Below the pieces are notes generated by a model. The model was not told the DNA's origin. It ran no database searches and worked only from the letters and a program-made list of their open reading frames with translations. 28,563 nucleotides of DNA from DASWJQ01 sp036397095 (GTDB lineage Bacteria; Chloroflexota; Anaerolineae; Anaerolineales; E44-bin32). The translations under genes were made by a program, and so were the position numbers. Shown here in pieces: positions 7,560 through 14,705 of this stretch. Where the stretch lies: NCBI GenBank assembly GCA_036397095.1, contig DASWJQ010000135.1, positions 1 through 28,563 of the forward strand. Direction: 5' to 3'. Positions within the stretch are counted from its first letter, which is position 1; every line of letters starts with the position of its first letter.

Positions 7560-7652
7560 AACGGGGAGCTCGGTATGCCGGGCTGAGAGGAGGGCAAGCG
7601 CCCTCGACCCGCTGACCTGATCCGGGTAATGCCGGCGGAGGGATATGCCGTT
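7560..7652 (+). ncRNA. TPP (THI-box) riboswitch aptamer
   Basis: It shows the conserved blocks of the TPP aptamer in order: CGGGGAGC (7562-7569), GGCTGAGAGG (7571-7580), GACCC (7606-7610), then CTGACCTGATCCGGGTAATG (7612-7631) and GCGGAGGGA. A P1 stem AACGG (7560-7564)/CCGTT (7648-7652) closes it. An optional extra hairpin, GAGGGC AAG CGCCCTC, sits between the two halves, as it does in many THI boxes. It lies between a promoter and thiN, matching its known role in repressing thiamine synthesis and uptake genes when thiamine pyrophosphate is plentiful. Confidence 0.95.
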
Positions 7653-7660
7653 ACGCAAAG

Positions 7661-7695
7661 GAAGTCCCTCCGAGATGAGAAGTGCGGAGGGCTTC
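7661..7695 (+). promoter_or_regulatory. Riboswitch expression platform: Shine-Dalgarno-sequestering hairpin
   Basis: GAAG-T-CCCTCCG (7661-7672) pairs with CGGAGGGCTTC (7685-7695), burying the GGAGGG Shine-Dalgarno of the TTG start at 7701. The same CCCTCCG can instead pair with CGGAGGG at 7636-7642, which belongs to the aptamer's conserved 3' block. Ligand binding would hold that block in the aptamer, freeing CCCTCCG to mask the ribosome site. The stem is followed by TTCTTCTATT, so some transcription termination is also possible. Confidence 0.7.
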
Positions 7696-7700
7696 TTCTA

Positions 7701-8372
7701 TTGACAGCACTCGTCGTTGCCAACGGTTCGCCGCCGAGCGCCGCCTGTGCCCGGCGCTGGCATCAGCAGGCTGACCTGCTGGTCGCGGCCGATGGCGGAT
7801 TGGAGCACTGTCTGGCCTGGGGCCTGACGCCGGACCTGCTGATCGGCGATCTGGACTCCGTGGGAGGGGAGGCCATGGAGGCTTTGCGCCGGGCCGGAGG
7901 ACAGGTCCAGGAGCACCCACCGCGGAAGGATGCCAACGACCTCGAACTGGCGTTGCTGGCGGTGGCCGAGGCCGGCCACAAGCAAGTCATCATTTTGGCC
8001 GGCGTTGGCGGACGTTGGGATCAATCGCTGGCCTCGTTCCTGTTGTTGGCCAACGAGCGCTTTGCTGGGCTGCAAATCGCATTGGCCGATGACCGGCAAT
8101 GGGCAACACTGGTCCGGCCTGGGCGCAGCCTGGAACTCCCTGGCGAGCTAGGCCATACGGTCTCACTGCTGCCGCTGGGCGCCAGCGCCAGTGGCATAAC
8201 GACCAAGGGCCTCGCCTATCCTCTGGACCAAGGCGAGCTCTCCCTGGGCTCGAGTCGGGGCATTAGCAACGTCATCCACGCCCTCCCCGCTACGGTAACC
8301 ATCCAACAGGGGCTCCTCCTGTGCCTGGTCGACCAGGCAGCGGACGGGCCGCTGGCACCCCGAGGAGGTTGA
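7701..8372 (+). CDS. thiN: Thiamine pyrophosphokinase
   Basis: Transfers pyrophosphate from ATP to thiamine, giving the cofactor TPP directly (cytoplasm). The protein has 223 residues, usual for the family. Seen: VVANG at the start, AADGGLEHCL, PDLLIGDLDSV (metal/ATP-binding Asp residues), KDANDLELAL in place of KDxTDxExAL, GVGGRWDQSLAS in place of GGRxDH, and a C-terminal SRGISNVI thiamine-binding stretch. The frame is open from 7629, but that ATG lies inside the riboswitch. TTG 7701 follows a GGAGGG at 9-nt spacing and begins exactly at the conserved first strand, so it is the start. It is the first gene of a riboswitch-led operon whose next three genes are a transporter, so imported thiamine is pyrophosphorylated by this enzyme. 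Confidence 0.93.
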   Translation: MTALVVANGSPPSAACARRWHQQADLLVAADGGLEHCLAWGLTPDLLIGDLDSVGGEAMEALRRAGGQVQEHPPRKDANDLELALLAVAEAGHKQVIILAGVGGRWDQSLASFLLLANERFAGLQIALADDRQWATLVRPGRSLELPGELGHTVSLLPLGASASGITTKGLAYPLDQGELSLGSSRGISNVIHALPATVTIQQGLLLCLVDQAADGPLAPRGG

Positions 8373-8377
8373 GTACC

Positions 8378-9463
8378 ATGAAACGTACAATGGGAATGCT
8401 GCTGTTGCTGACCAGCTGGCTGGCCGCCTGCTCACCATCCGCGCCGCAGACCACTACGACGCCCGCCGCCCCTTCGCCGCCGCTACCGACGGCCGGCGAC
8501 CGCGTGCTGACCGTGATGGGCCACGACTCGTTCGTGGTCTCGGAGTCGGTCGTCGAGGCCTTTGAAGCCGAGTACAACGTCGATGTCCGGTTCTTACAGG
8601 CCGGTGATACCGGCACCGCCCTCAACAAGGCAATCCTGGCGCGCGGCAATCCACTGGCCGATGTCTTCTACGGCGTTGATAACACGTTCCTGACCAGGGC
8701 CTTGGAGGAGGACATCTTCCTGCCCTACGATTCGCCGGCGCTGCAAGCCATTCCGGACCGCTTCCAACTTGACCCGCAACACCGTGCCCTGCCAGTCGAC
8801 TACGGCGACGTCTGTCTGAACTTCGACAAGGCCTACTTCGAAGCGGAAGACCTCGCCCCACCGGCCAACCTTGAGGCTCTGCTTGAGCCGGCCTATGCCG
8901 ACTTGCTTGTCGTTGAGAACCCGGCCACGTCGTCACCGGGTTTGGCCTTCCTGCTGGCGACCATTGCCAACTTCGGGGAGGAGGGCTATCTAAGCTACTG
9001 GCAAGCGTTGGTGGACAACGGCGTTCTCGTCGTCAACGACTGGGACTCGGCCTACTACAGCGAGTTCACCCTGCACGGCGGCGGCCGGCCGCTGGTAGTC
9101 TCGTATGGCTCGAGCCCTCCGGCCGAGGTTCTTTTCGCCGAGGAAACTCCGGAGGTGGCGCCGACGGGGGTGATCACAGCCGACGAAAGTTGCTTCCGCC
9201 AGATCGAATTTGTCGGCATTCTGAATGGGACCGAGAACGAGGCGCTGGCCCAGTTGTGGGTCGACTTCATGCTTTCGACGACCTTCCAAGAGGACATGCC
9301 GCTGAACATGTTCGTCTTCCCTGTGCTGCCCGAGGCTGGCCTGCCGCCGGTCTTCACTGAACACTACGTCATCCCGGAGACCACGGCCGAACTCGAGCCC
9401 GACACGATCAGCCAAAACCGGCAAGCCTGGATCGAGGCCTGGACGGAGACCGTACTGCGTTGA
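8378..9463 (+). CDS. thiB: Thiamine ABC transporter, substrate-binding lipoprotein
   Basis: A 361-aa extracytoplasmic solute-binding protein. The N-terminus MKRTMGMLLLLTSWLAAC is a lipoprotein signal with lipobox LAAC (Cys18), then a Thr/Pro/Ala-rich linker to about residue 40. The body, from LTVMGHDSFVVSESVVEAFE, reads like TbpA/ThiB (TIGR01254 type): LADVFYGVDNTFLTRAL, PVDYGDVCLNFDK, VENPATSSPGLAFLLATI and the WDSAYYSEF and PLVVSYGSSPPAEV binding-site stretches. ATG 8378 has a GAGGAGG at 8362-8368, and the upstream in-frame codons overlap thiN, so this is the start. It is 5 nt after thiN and overlaps the permease start. Thiamine, or a phosphate ester, is the expected ligand from the family and the riboswitch. 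Confidence 0.93.
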   Translation: MKRTMGMLLLLTSWLAACSPSAPQTTTTPAAPSPPLPTAGDRVLTVMGHDSFVVSESVVEAFEAEYNVDVRFLQAGDTGTALNKAILARGNPLADVFYGVDNTFLTRALEEDIFLPYDSPALQAIPDRFQLDPQHRALPVDYGDVCLNFDKAYFEAEDLAPPANLEALLEPAYADLLVVENPATSSPGLAFLLATIANFGEEGYLSYWQALVDNGVLVVNDWDSAYYSEFTLHGGGRPLVVSYGSSPPAEVLFAEETPEVAPTGVITADESCFRQIEFVGILNGTENEALAQLWVDFMLSTTFQEDMPLNMFVFPVLPEAGLPPVFTEHYVIPETTAELEPDTISQNRQAWIEAWTETVLR

Positions 9464-11178
9464 GCACAAGTTCGGGGCGTCCCCAGTGGCTGATCAGTCT
9501 GCTTCTGTGGGCTGCCCCGCTCGCTTTCCTGGCGGTCTTCTACTTCTTCCCGCTCGGAGCGATCCTTGACTTGAGCTTCGCCCGCGGCCAGGCGGGCTGG
9601 CTTGAGCCGTTGCGGCAGGTGCTGGCGTCGTCCAGCATACGGCGGGTCATCGCCTTCACTTTTGGCCAGGCCGGGCTGTCGACGCTCTTGACCCTGGCGG
9701 TCGGGCTGCCCGGCGCCTATGTCTTCGGCCGCTTTACCTTTCCGGGCAAGGATCTGCTTCGTGCGTTGACCGGCATCCCTTTCGTCCTGCCGACGCTGGT
9801 TGTCGCGGCTGCCTTCAACGCGCTGCTCGGCCCAAGCGGCTGGGTCAACCTGGCGCTGATGCGATCGTTTGGGTTGAGCGAGGCGCCGGTTGGTTTTCTC
9901 CACACTTTCGGCGCCATCCTACTGGCCCACGTTTTCTACAACACGACCATCGTGCTGCGCATGGTCGGCGATTTCTGGGCACACCTCGATCCTCGGATGT
10001 CCGACGCCGCCCGCATGTTAGGGGCCAATCGCTGGCAGACCCTGCGCCAGGTGGTGCTGCCTCAACTGTCGCCGGCCGTCTTGACCGCCTCCTTGTTGGT
10101 CTTCATCTTCAATTTCACGTCCTTTGGCGTCGTGCTCCTGCTCGGCGGGCCCCAATTCGCTACAATGGAAGTCGAGATCTACTACCAGACCGTCAGCCTG
10201 TTCAACCTGCCGCTGGCCGCTGCGCTGTCGATGCTCCAGCTCCTGTTCACACTTGGGCTGACGTTGGCCTATACGCGGCTGGTGGCGCGCTGGACCCGAC
10301 CGCTTTCCCTGCAGGCGCGACGCATAACCCAGCGGCCCCCGACCTCGACATCGACCCGCTGGCTGGTGGCCCTGGTGATAGGCTTGCTGTTGGTGCTCTT
10401 GATCGTCCCCATGCTGGGCCTGGCCACCCGCTCGCTCGTGGCACTGGGCCCGACCCGGCCTGGTGAACCGGCCCTGCGCGGTCTGACGCTCGCCTTTTAC
10501 CGTCAGCTGAGTGCCAACCCGCAAGGTTCGCTGTTCTTTGTCCCGCCGACTACCGCTATCCTGGTGTCCCTGCAGTACGCGGTCGCCACCGTCGGCCTTG
10601 CGCTGCTTCTCGGGTTGCCCGCTTCGTGGGCCCTCGCCTACCGGGCCGGCTCCTTCCTGAGTCGCCTGCTTGATCCGCTGCTAATGCTGCCGCTGGGCAC
10701 CTCGGCCGTCACCCTTGGCCTGGGGTTTATCGTGGCCCTCGATTCGCCGCCAGTGGACCTGCGCGCCTCCCCGGTTCTGATTCCGCTGGCCCATACGCTG
10801 GTCGCCTTCCCCTTCGTCGTGCGCAGCCTTGTGCCGGCCCTGCGCAGCATCCAGCCGCGCTTGCGTCAGGCAGCCGCTTCACTAGGCGCCAGCCCAGCCG
10901 CCGTCATCCAGCACGTCGACTTGCCGCTGGTCGGACGGGCCCTGATCGTGGCCGCCGCGTTTGCCTTCACCATCTCGCTCGGCGAATTCGGCGCTACGGC
11001 GCTGATCGCCCGACCCGAATATCCGACCGTGCCCATCGTGATCTACCGCCTGCTGTCCCGACCGGGCGCACTCAACTACGGCCAGGCATTGGCCCTGAGC
11101 ACCATTCTGATGCTGGTGACCGGCGCCGGCATGCTGGCCATCGAGCGTTTCCGGCTGGCCGACGTGGGCGAGTTTTAA
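9460..11178 (+). CDS. thiP: Thiamine ABC transporter permease (fused two-domain)
   Basis: A 572-aa membrane permease with two BPD_transp_1 domains in tandem, about twelve membrane helices in all (first half ~15-290, second half ~300-570). Each half has an EAA loop that contacts the ATPase: DAARMLGANRWQTLRQVVLP, and in the second half QAAASLGASPAAVIQHVDLP. The length and duplicated layout match ThiP/FbpB. The TTG start at 9460 overlaps the thiB stop (TTGA), implying coupled translation; a GGAG lies about 12 nt upstream. It forms the membrane channel for the ThiB cargo. Confidence 0.92.
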   Translation: MSTSSGRPQWLISLLLWAAPLAFLAVFYFFPLGAILDLSFARGQAGWLEPLRQVLASSSIRRVIAFTFGQAGLSTLLTLAVGLPGAYVFGRFTFPGKDLLRALTGIPFVLPTLVVAAAFNALLGPSGWVNLALMRSFGLSEAPVGFLHTFGAILLAHVFYNTTIVLRMVGDFWAHLDPRMSDAARMLGANRWQTLRQVVLPQLSPAVLTASLLVFIFNFTSFGVVLLLGGPQFATMEVEIYYQTVSLFNLPLAAALSMLQLLFTLGLTLAYTRLVARWTRPLSLQARRITQRPPTSTSTRWLVALVIGLLLVLLIVPMLGLATRSLVALGPTRPGEPALRGLTLAFYRQLSANPQGSLFFVPPTTAILVSLQYAVATVGLALLLGLPASWALAYRAGSFLSRLLDPLLMLPLGTSAVTLGLGFIVALDSPPVDLRASPVLIPLAHTLVAFPFVVRSLVPALRSIQPRLRQAAASLGASPAAVIQHVDLPLVGRALIVAAAFAFTISLGEFGATALIARPEYPTVPIVIYRLLSRPGALNYGQALALSTILMLVTGAGMLAIERFRLADVGEF

Positions 11179-11179
11179 G

Positions 11180-12226
11180 ATGGCGGGCGGTCTACGTGTC
11201 GAGGGCCTGCGCAAGCGATTCAGCGAGACGTTGGCGGTTGACTCGGTGGGCTTTGCCGTCGCCCCCGCTGAAATCGTCGCCCTGCTCGGCCCCAGCGGCT
11301 GTGGCAAGTCGACCGTGCTCCATATCATCGCTGGACTGCTTGAGCCCGACGACGGCCATGTCTGGTGGAATGACGAACTGTTGGACGCGGTGCCCCCCCA
11401 CCAGCGCCAGTTCGGGCTGATGTTTCAGGAATTGGCGCTGTTCCCGCACATGAACGTCGAGCGTAATGTCGCCTTCGGCTTGCGCATGGCGGGCCAATCG
11501 GGCGAGCCGGCTACGGTGCGCGTCGAACAGGTGCTCGAGCTGGTTGGCCTGCCGGGGTTTGGCCAACGCCAGGTCGATCAGCTCTCGGGCGGCCAGCGGC
11601 AGCGAGTGGCGCTGGCCCGGGCGCTCGCCCCCGCACCGCGATTGCTCATGCTTGACGAACCCCTGGCTGCGCTTGACCGCACGCTTAAGGAACGACTGAT
11701 GCTCGAGCTGCCCGCCATCCTGCGTACCAGCCAGCAGACGGTGGTCTATGTAACCCACGATCAGGAAGAAGCATTTGCCGTCGCCGACCGGGTGGTGGTG
11801 ATGCGGGCCGGCCAGGCGGCGCAGATCGGAACGCCGAAACACCTCTACCGGCAGCCGGCCTCGGCCTTCGTCGCCCGGTTTCTGGGACTGGACAATCTGC
11901 TGCCGGCCGAGCTTAACAAGACTGACAACGGATGGCAGGCCCAGACCGAGTTGGGAGCCCTTCCGCTCACCGGAGCCCATCAGGCTGGTCCGGCCACCGT
12001 CCTGCTGCGCCCCAACGGAGTCACGCTGGAGGCTGGCAACGGATTCGAGCTTCGCGGCATGCTGGCGGCGCTCTCCTTCCGCGGCAGCACCCAACGCCTC
12101 AAGCTGCAGCTGGAGGGCGGAATGGAGCTGACGTTTGAGTTGGTTTCGGGGGTGGATCTGCCGCCGATCGGCGAGCAGTTGTCCATCTTCGTCAATCCGG
12201 CCGACGGGATCCAGGTATTGTCATGA
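11180..12226 (+). CDS. thiQ: Thiamine ABC transporter ATP-binding protein
   Basis: A 348-aa ABC ATPase: Walker A GPSGCGKST (37-45), Q-loop Gln83, signature LSGGQRQR (135-142), Walker B LLMLDEP (155-161), H-loop VTHDQEEA, then a C-terminal regulatory extension (about 240-348) of TOBE type. Enterobacterial ThiQ is only about 230 residues, so this protein is built like PotA/FbpC. Assignment to thiamine rests on its position between thiP (1 nt gap) and the riboswitch-led genes. It energises ThiP from the cytoplasmic face. Confidence 0.88.
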   Translation: MAGGLRVEGLRKRFSETLAVDSVGFAVAPAEIVALLGPSGCGKSTVLHIIAGLLEPDDGHVWWNDELLDAVPPHQRQFGLMFQELALFPHMNVERNVAFGLRMAGQSGEPATVRVEQVLELVGLPGFGQRQVDQLSGGQRQRVALARALAPAPRLLMLDEPLAALDRTLKERLMLELPAILRTSQQTVVYVTHDQEEAFAVADRVVVMRAGQAAQIGTPKHLYRQPASAFVARFLGLDNLLPAELNKTDNGWQAQTELGALPLTGAHQAGPATVLLRPNGVTLEAGNGFELRGMLAALSFRGSTQRLKLQLEGGMELTFELVSGVDLPPIGEQLSIFVNPADGIQVLS

Positions 12227-12723
12227 GCGGTCAGTACACGGTTCATAAGTGCGATCATTTGGGCAATCAGACCTGGCGCTATCCGGGACGGCTACTGGCC
12301 CGCGGCGCTGGCTGGCTGCGCCTCGAAGCGAGTTTCGACCGCCAATCCGTAGACGTGGGACCCCTATTGTTGGAACCAGGCGATCGCTTTGTTGAGACGT
12401 TTTATCAGGATCGCTGGTACAACATCTTCACCGTTCACCAGGCTGACAGTGGACAGCTCAAGGGCTGGTACTGCAACATCGCCCGGCCCGCTGTCCTGCT
12501 GCCGGGTCACATCTGGCAGGACGATCTGGCACTCGACCTGGTGGTCGTTCCTGGTGAGCCGCCGGTCACTCTGGACGCCGATGAATTCGAGCGACTGGCT
12601 CTGCCCGCCGGCCAGCGCCGCAATGCCTGCCTAGCCCATGAACGGCTGCTTCAGCTGGCAATCGCCGGACAGCCTCCATTCGCTCCAGATGGACTGGCCC
12701 GCGTTCTCAAGAGAGTCGTGTAG
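12223..12723 (+). CDS. DUF402 domain protein (NtdP/SC4828-like phosphatase family)
   Basis: A 166-aa protein of the DUF402 fold. Seen: VHKCDHLGNQTWRYPGRLL at the start, FVETFYQDRWYNIFTVH, and the core GWYCNIARPAVL followed by DLALDLVVVP, matching the usual WYxNIxxP and DxxLDlxv motifs that bind metal and phosphate. Characterised members hydrolyse nucleoside di- or triphosphates. Its ATG overlaps the thiQ stop (ATGA), so it is the last gene of the thiamine operon. A thiamine-phosphate or nucleotide phosphatase role tied to uptake is inference only. Its TAG stop (12721-12723) is supplied by the 28-bp palindrome that starts at 12720. Confidence 0.85.
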   Translation: MSGQYTVHKCDHLGNQTWRYPGRLLARGAGWLRLEASFDRQSVDVGPLLLEPGDRFVETFYQDRWYNIFTVHQADSGQLKGWYCNIARPAVLLPGHIWQDDLALDLVVVPGEPPVTLDADEFERLALPAGQRRNACLAHERLLQLAIAGQPPFAPDGLARVLKRVV

Positions 12724-12747
12724 GGACGTTGCATACAACGTCCCTAC
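12720..12747. repeat. 28-bp palindromic repeat, copy 2 (contains the DUF402 stop codon)
   Basis: Half-sites GTAGGGACGTTGCA and TACAACGTCCCTAC, with one mismatch at the centre. The TAG at 12721-12723 is the in-frame stop of the upstream gene. Confidence 0.85.
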
Positions 12748-12760
12748 ACGGCGCAGTTCC

Positions 12761-12791
12761 AAAAAAGCGCGCCCGGACGTGGGCGCGCTTT
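12761..12791 (-). terminator. Bidirectional terminator between convergent operons
   Basis: AAAGCGCGCCC (12764-12774), loop GGACGT, then GGGCGCGCTTT (12781-12791) is a perfect 11-bp stem. On the minus strand it ends in six T, which makes it a strong terminator for the membrane-protein operon. On the plus strand the T tract is only three long. Confidence 0.85.
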
Positions 12792-12812
12792 GCGTTCCAG
12801 GCGCTTGACTGG

Positions 12813-12986
12813 TCAGGCCAGCGGCAAGCGTACTAGCGAACCAACCTGCTCGATCAATGTGTCTCCATAGAACCACAGGCCGCCGAGCACCAAGCACAGA
12901 CAGACAAGCAGCAACAAGACCACGACAACAGCGACAATGATGACTGTCCGCCGGTTGCCTTCTCCACCCATCGATTCGTCGGTCAC
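12813..12986 (-). CDS. Small single-pass membrane protein (57 aa)
   Basis: GTG start at 12986-12984, TGA at 12815-12813. An AGGAGG Shine-Dalgarno (complement of 12992-12997) lies 5 nt before the GTG. The product has a polar, glycine-rich N-terminus (TDESMGGEGNRR), one hydrophobic helix of about 26 residues (VIIVAVVVVLLLLVCLCLVL, then GGLWFY) and a short C-terminal tail (GDTLIEQVGSLVRLPLA). The positive RR before the helix predicts the N-terminus inside. It follows the DUF4126 gene by 39 nt and is followed 22 nt later by a strong terminator, so it looks like the last gene of that operon. No family is recognised. Confidence 0.7.
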   Translation of the reverse strand: MTDESMGGEGNRRTVIIVAVVVVLLLLVCLCLVLGGLWFYGDTLIEQVGSLVRLPLA

Positions 12987-13025
12987 TCTCTCCTCCTTCT
13001 ATCCAGCGGGGCGATCAGGTTCGCC

Positions 13026-13595
13026 TCAAGCCGGTTGGGCGGCGTTGGCACGGCGCCACAACAACCAGATGATGAGCGATGTCACCAGGATAATTAGCGC
13101 GGCGATGATCACGGGCAAGACGATCGCCACGATCGAAAGCACCGTCGCCAGGATGTCCTCCGCAATGCTGACCGGCACGTTGCCGGCGCCCCCAGTTGTT
13201 GCCGTGACGACCGGTCGGATGGCGGCCGACTTGGCGGCATGGACGCCGCCGGCCAGCAGCAGGCCGGCCACAATGGCGAAGGCCGGGTGTATCTGGCTGA
13301 CGACGGCGCTGTTGGCGGCGAATAGAATGGCGCCGGCCGCCGGCCGCACGATGGTCTGGATTACATCGTTGATGTGGTTGACCGCCGGCACTTTGTCGGC
13401 GAAAAACTCGACCACCGTCAACACAACCAGCGCACCAATGACCCAGCCACTGGTCATGGCATCCCACGGTTCGGCCAGCTCGATCCAGTCCGTGTAGCGG
13501 CCCACCAGGGAGACGATCAGCAAGGGCACATAGGCGTTGAGACCGGCGCTGGCCGACAGGCCAAACGCCGACAAGATTCCAGACAGCAGATCCAT
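13026..13595 (-). CDS. DUF4126 domain membrane protein
   Basis: A 189-aa integral membrane protein with about five hydrophobic segments. The N-terminus LSAFGLSASAGLNAYVPLL is the DUF4126 signature, and the family motif around EFFADKVPAVNHINDVIQT (charged residues before the third helix) is present. GAILFAANSA and AGGVHAAKSAAIRP are also typical. It ends in RRANAAQPA, a basic cytoplasmic tail. Function is unknown for the family. It lies 15 nt after the DUF2085 gene on the same strand and before the 57-aa membrane protein, so all three are probably cotranscribed. Confidence 0.88.
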   Translation of the reverse strand: MDLLSGILSAFGLSASAGLNAYVPLLIVSLVGRYTDWIELAEPWDAMTSGWVIGALVVLTVVEFFADKVPAVNHINDVIQTIVRPAAGAILFAANSAVVSQIHPAFAIVAGLLLAGGVHAAKSAAIRPVVTATTGGAGNVPVSIAEDILATVLSIVAIVLPVIIAALIILVTSLIIWLLWRRANAAQPA

Positions 13596-13610
13596 TGGCT
13601 GCCTCCTCCA

Positions 13611-14429
13611 TTACAGAACGAAACCTGACCAGGTACCTGTCGTCAGGTAACGTACCACATCGATTGCGCCGATTTGGAGCATAGCCAGCGTCAACCCGGC
13701 GCTGGCGGGCAGCGCCAAATCGCGCCAGCTTTGTGCTTGATTCTCGCGACGAAAGACGAGTAGGGCAAGCGTCGTGTGCACCCCCGTCAGCACCAGAAGG
13801 ACACCGGCTCCGCTCAAGAGTGCCAGGGGGTAGAGCAGCAGCGGGTTTTCGCTCAGAACCATGACCGCTACCAGCCCCACAATGACCACCACTCCACCCA
13901 GTTCGGCCAAGGACCGCAGGGGGGCCTCTCGATTGAGCCGCTGCCAGGCCGTCTGGGCGAACCCTGCCAGGACGACGGTTCCCAGCCCAATCCCAAGCAG
14001 CAACCCGGTCACCAGCCGCAAGGTGTTGGTCGGCTCGTATAAGTGGGGAGCCGTCGGGAAGAAGTGCAGAAAGGAATTGACTCCATCGATTGCGAAGGGC
14101 ACGCTCATAGCCCCCAGCGTCCACAGCACCCGCCTTGGCGGGAACAGCCCGGATTGCGTTCGCCCCAGTACAAGACCAAAGGCGATGGCCGCCACCGCGC
14201 CAAGGTACATTCCGGTGCAGCGCGAACACAAGGGCAGAGGCCGGTCCCCCAGCTGGAAGGATCGCAGCTCGATGCGGTGGCAGACAGCATAGCCAATAGC
14301 ATCGGCCTTGCCCAGCGCGCCCAGCGGTGTGTACAGCAGCCACAACCCCATCACCACGGCCGCCAGACCGAACAGCGTCCACCTTGGGAGGCGAACGATT
14401 GGCGTCGAATCAACGATCGATCGATCCAC
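13611..14429 (-). CDS. DUF2085 domain membrane protein
   Basis: A 272-aa polytopic membrane protein with about seven hydrophobic segments. The DUF2085 signature is clear: GYAVCHRIELRSFQLGDRPL followed by LCSRCTGMYLG, a conserved Cys/His set (CH...CSRCTG) at the mouth of a helix that could bind metal or take part in redox (inference). The start is GTG 14429. No Shine-Dalgarno fits, but a consensus TATAAT lies only 6 nt upstream on the minus strand, so the mRNA is probably leaderless and begins at or near the GTG. It is the first gene of a three-gene membrane operon. Confidence 0.87.
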   Translation of the reverse strand: MDRSIVDSTPIVRLPRWTLFGLAAVVMGLWLLYTPLGALGKADAIGYAVCHRIELRSFQLGDRPLPLCSRCTGMYLGAVAAIAFGLVLGRTQSGLFPPRRVLWTLGAMSVPFAIDGVNSFLHFFPTAPHLYEPTNTLRLVTGLLLGIGLGTVVLAGFAQTAWQRLNREAPLRSLAELGGVVVIVGLVAVMVLSENPLLLYPLALLSGAGVLLVLTGVHTTLALLVFRRENQAQSWRDLALPASAGLTLAMLQIGAIDVVRYLTTGTWSGFVL

Positions 14430-14435
14430 GGCGGC

Positions 14436-14441
14436 ATTATA
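14436..14441 (-). promoter_or_regulatory. -10 element (TATAAT) of the DUF2085 operon, leaderless arrangement
   Basis: The complement of 14436-14441 is TATAAT. The GTG start begins 6 nt downstream, where transcription would be expected to begin. No clear -35 is seen at 16-18 nt. Confidence 0.5.
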
Positions 14442-14463
14442 GTCGACCGAAATGGGCCATTTC

Positions 14464-14492
14464 TTGACGGTGCCCCAGGCGGCCTTTATAAT
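14464..14492 (+). promoter_or_regulatory. Sigma-70 promoter of tRNA-Asn
   Basis: TTGACG (14464-14469), a 17-nt spacer and TATAAT (14487-14492). This is the best consensus promoter in the window, and its predicted start is about 5 nt before the mature tRNA. Confidence 0.85.
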
Positions 14493-14503
14493 TCCTTCGC
14501 CAT

Positions 14504-14576
14504 TCCTCGGTAGCTCAATCGGCAGAGCAACCGGCTGTTAACCGGTGGGTTGTAGGTTCGAGTCCTACCCGAGGAG
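14504..14576 (+). tRNA. tRNA-Asn (anticodon GTT)
   Basis: A complete cloverleaf of 73 nt. The acceptor TCCTCGG pairs perfectly with CCGAGGA (14569-14575). D stem GCTC/GAGC. Anticodon stem ACCGG/CCGGT with loop CTGTTAA and anticodon GTT at 14537-14539. T stem GTAGG/CCTAC with loop TTCGAGT, and discriminator G. The 3' CCA is not encoded (CCT follows), so it is added by nucleotidyltransferase. It has its own promoter and terminator. Confidence 0.97.
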
Positions 14577-14594
14577 CCTCTGCCAAGACTCAAA

Positions 14595-14627
14595 CCGCCC
14601 GGGCATGCCCCGGGCGGATTGCTTTTG
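14595..14627 (+). terminator. Rho-independent terminator of tRNA-Asn
   Basis: CCGCCCGGG (14595-14603), loop CATGC and CCCGGGCGG (14609-14617), followed by ATTGCTTTT. It starts 18 nt after the tRNA. Confidence 0.85.
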
Positions 14628-14705
14628 TGTGGGCGGCTTTCGGCGTGACCTCGTGAGCGGATCGGCCCTGGGGCCCTGCTCTCCGGATCTCCGAATCCGA
14701 AGAGT

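Noticed and set aside
7146..7586. Plus-strand open frame of 146 codons before the riboswitch
   Set aside because: Runs through the palindrome, the 7-bp repeats, the promoter and into the aptamer; its composition is Pro/Ser-rich without a domain.
12761..12791. Small RNA gene at the 11-bp hairpin
   Set aside because: The position between convergent operons and the T6 on the minus strand fit a terminator; no separate promoter is seen.
13015..14382. Minus-strand open frame of 455 codons overlapping DUF4126 and DUF2085
   Set aside because: Same strand but another frame; the two membrane genes have conserved motifs and good spacing, and this one has an Arg/Gly/Ala-rich, featureless translation.
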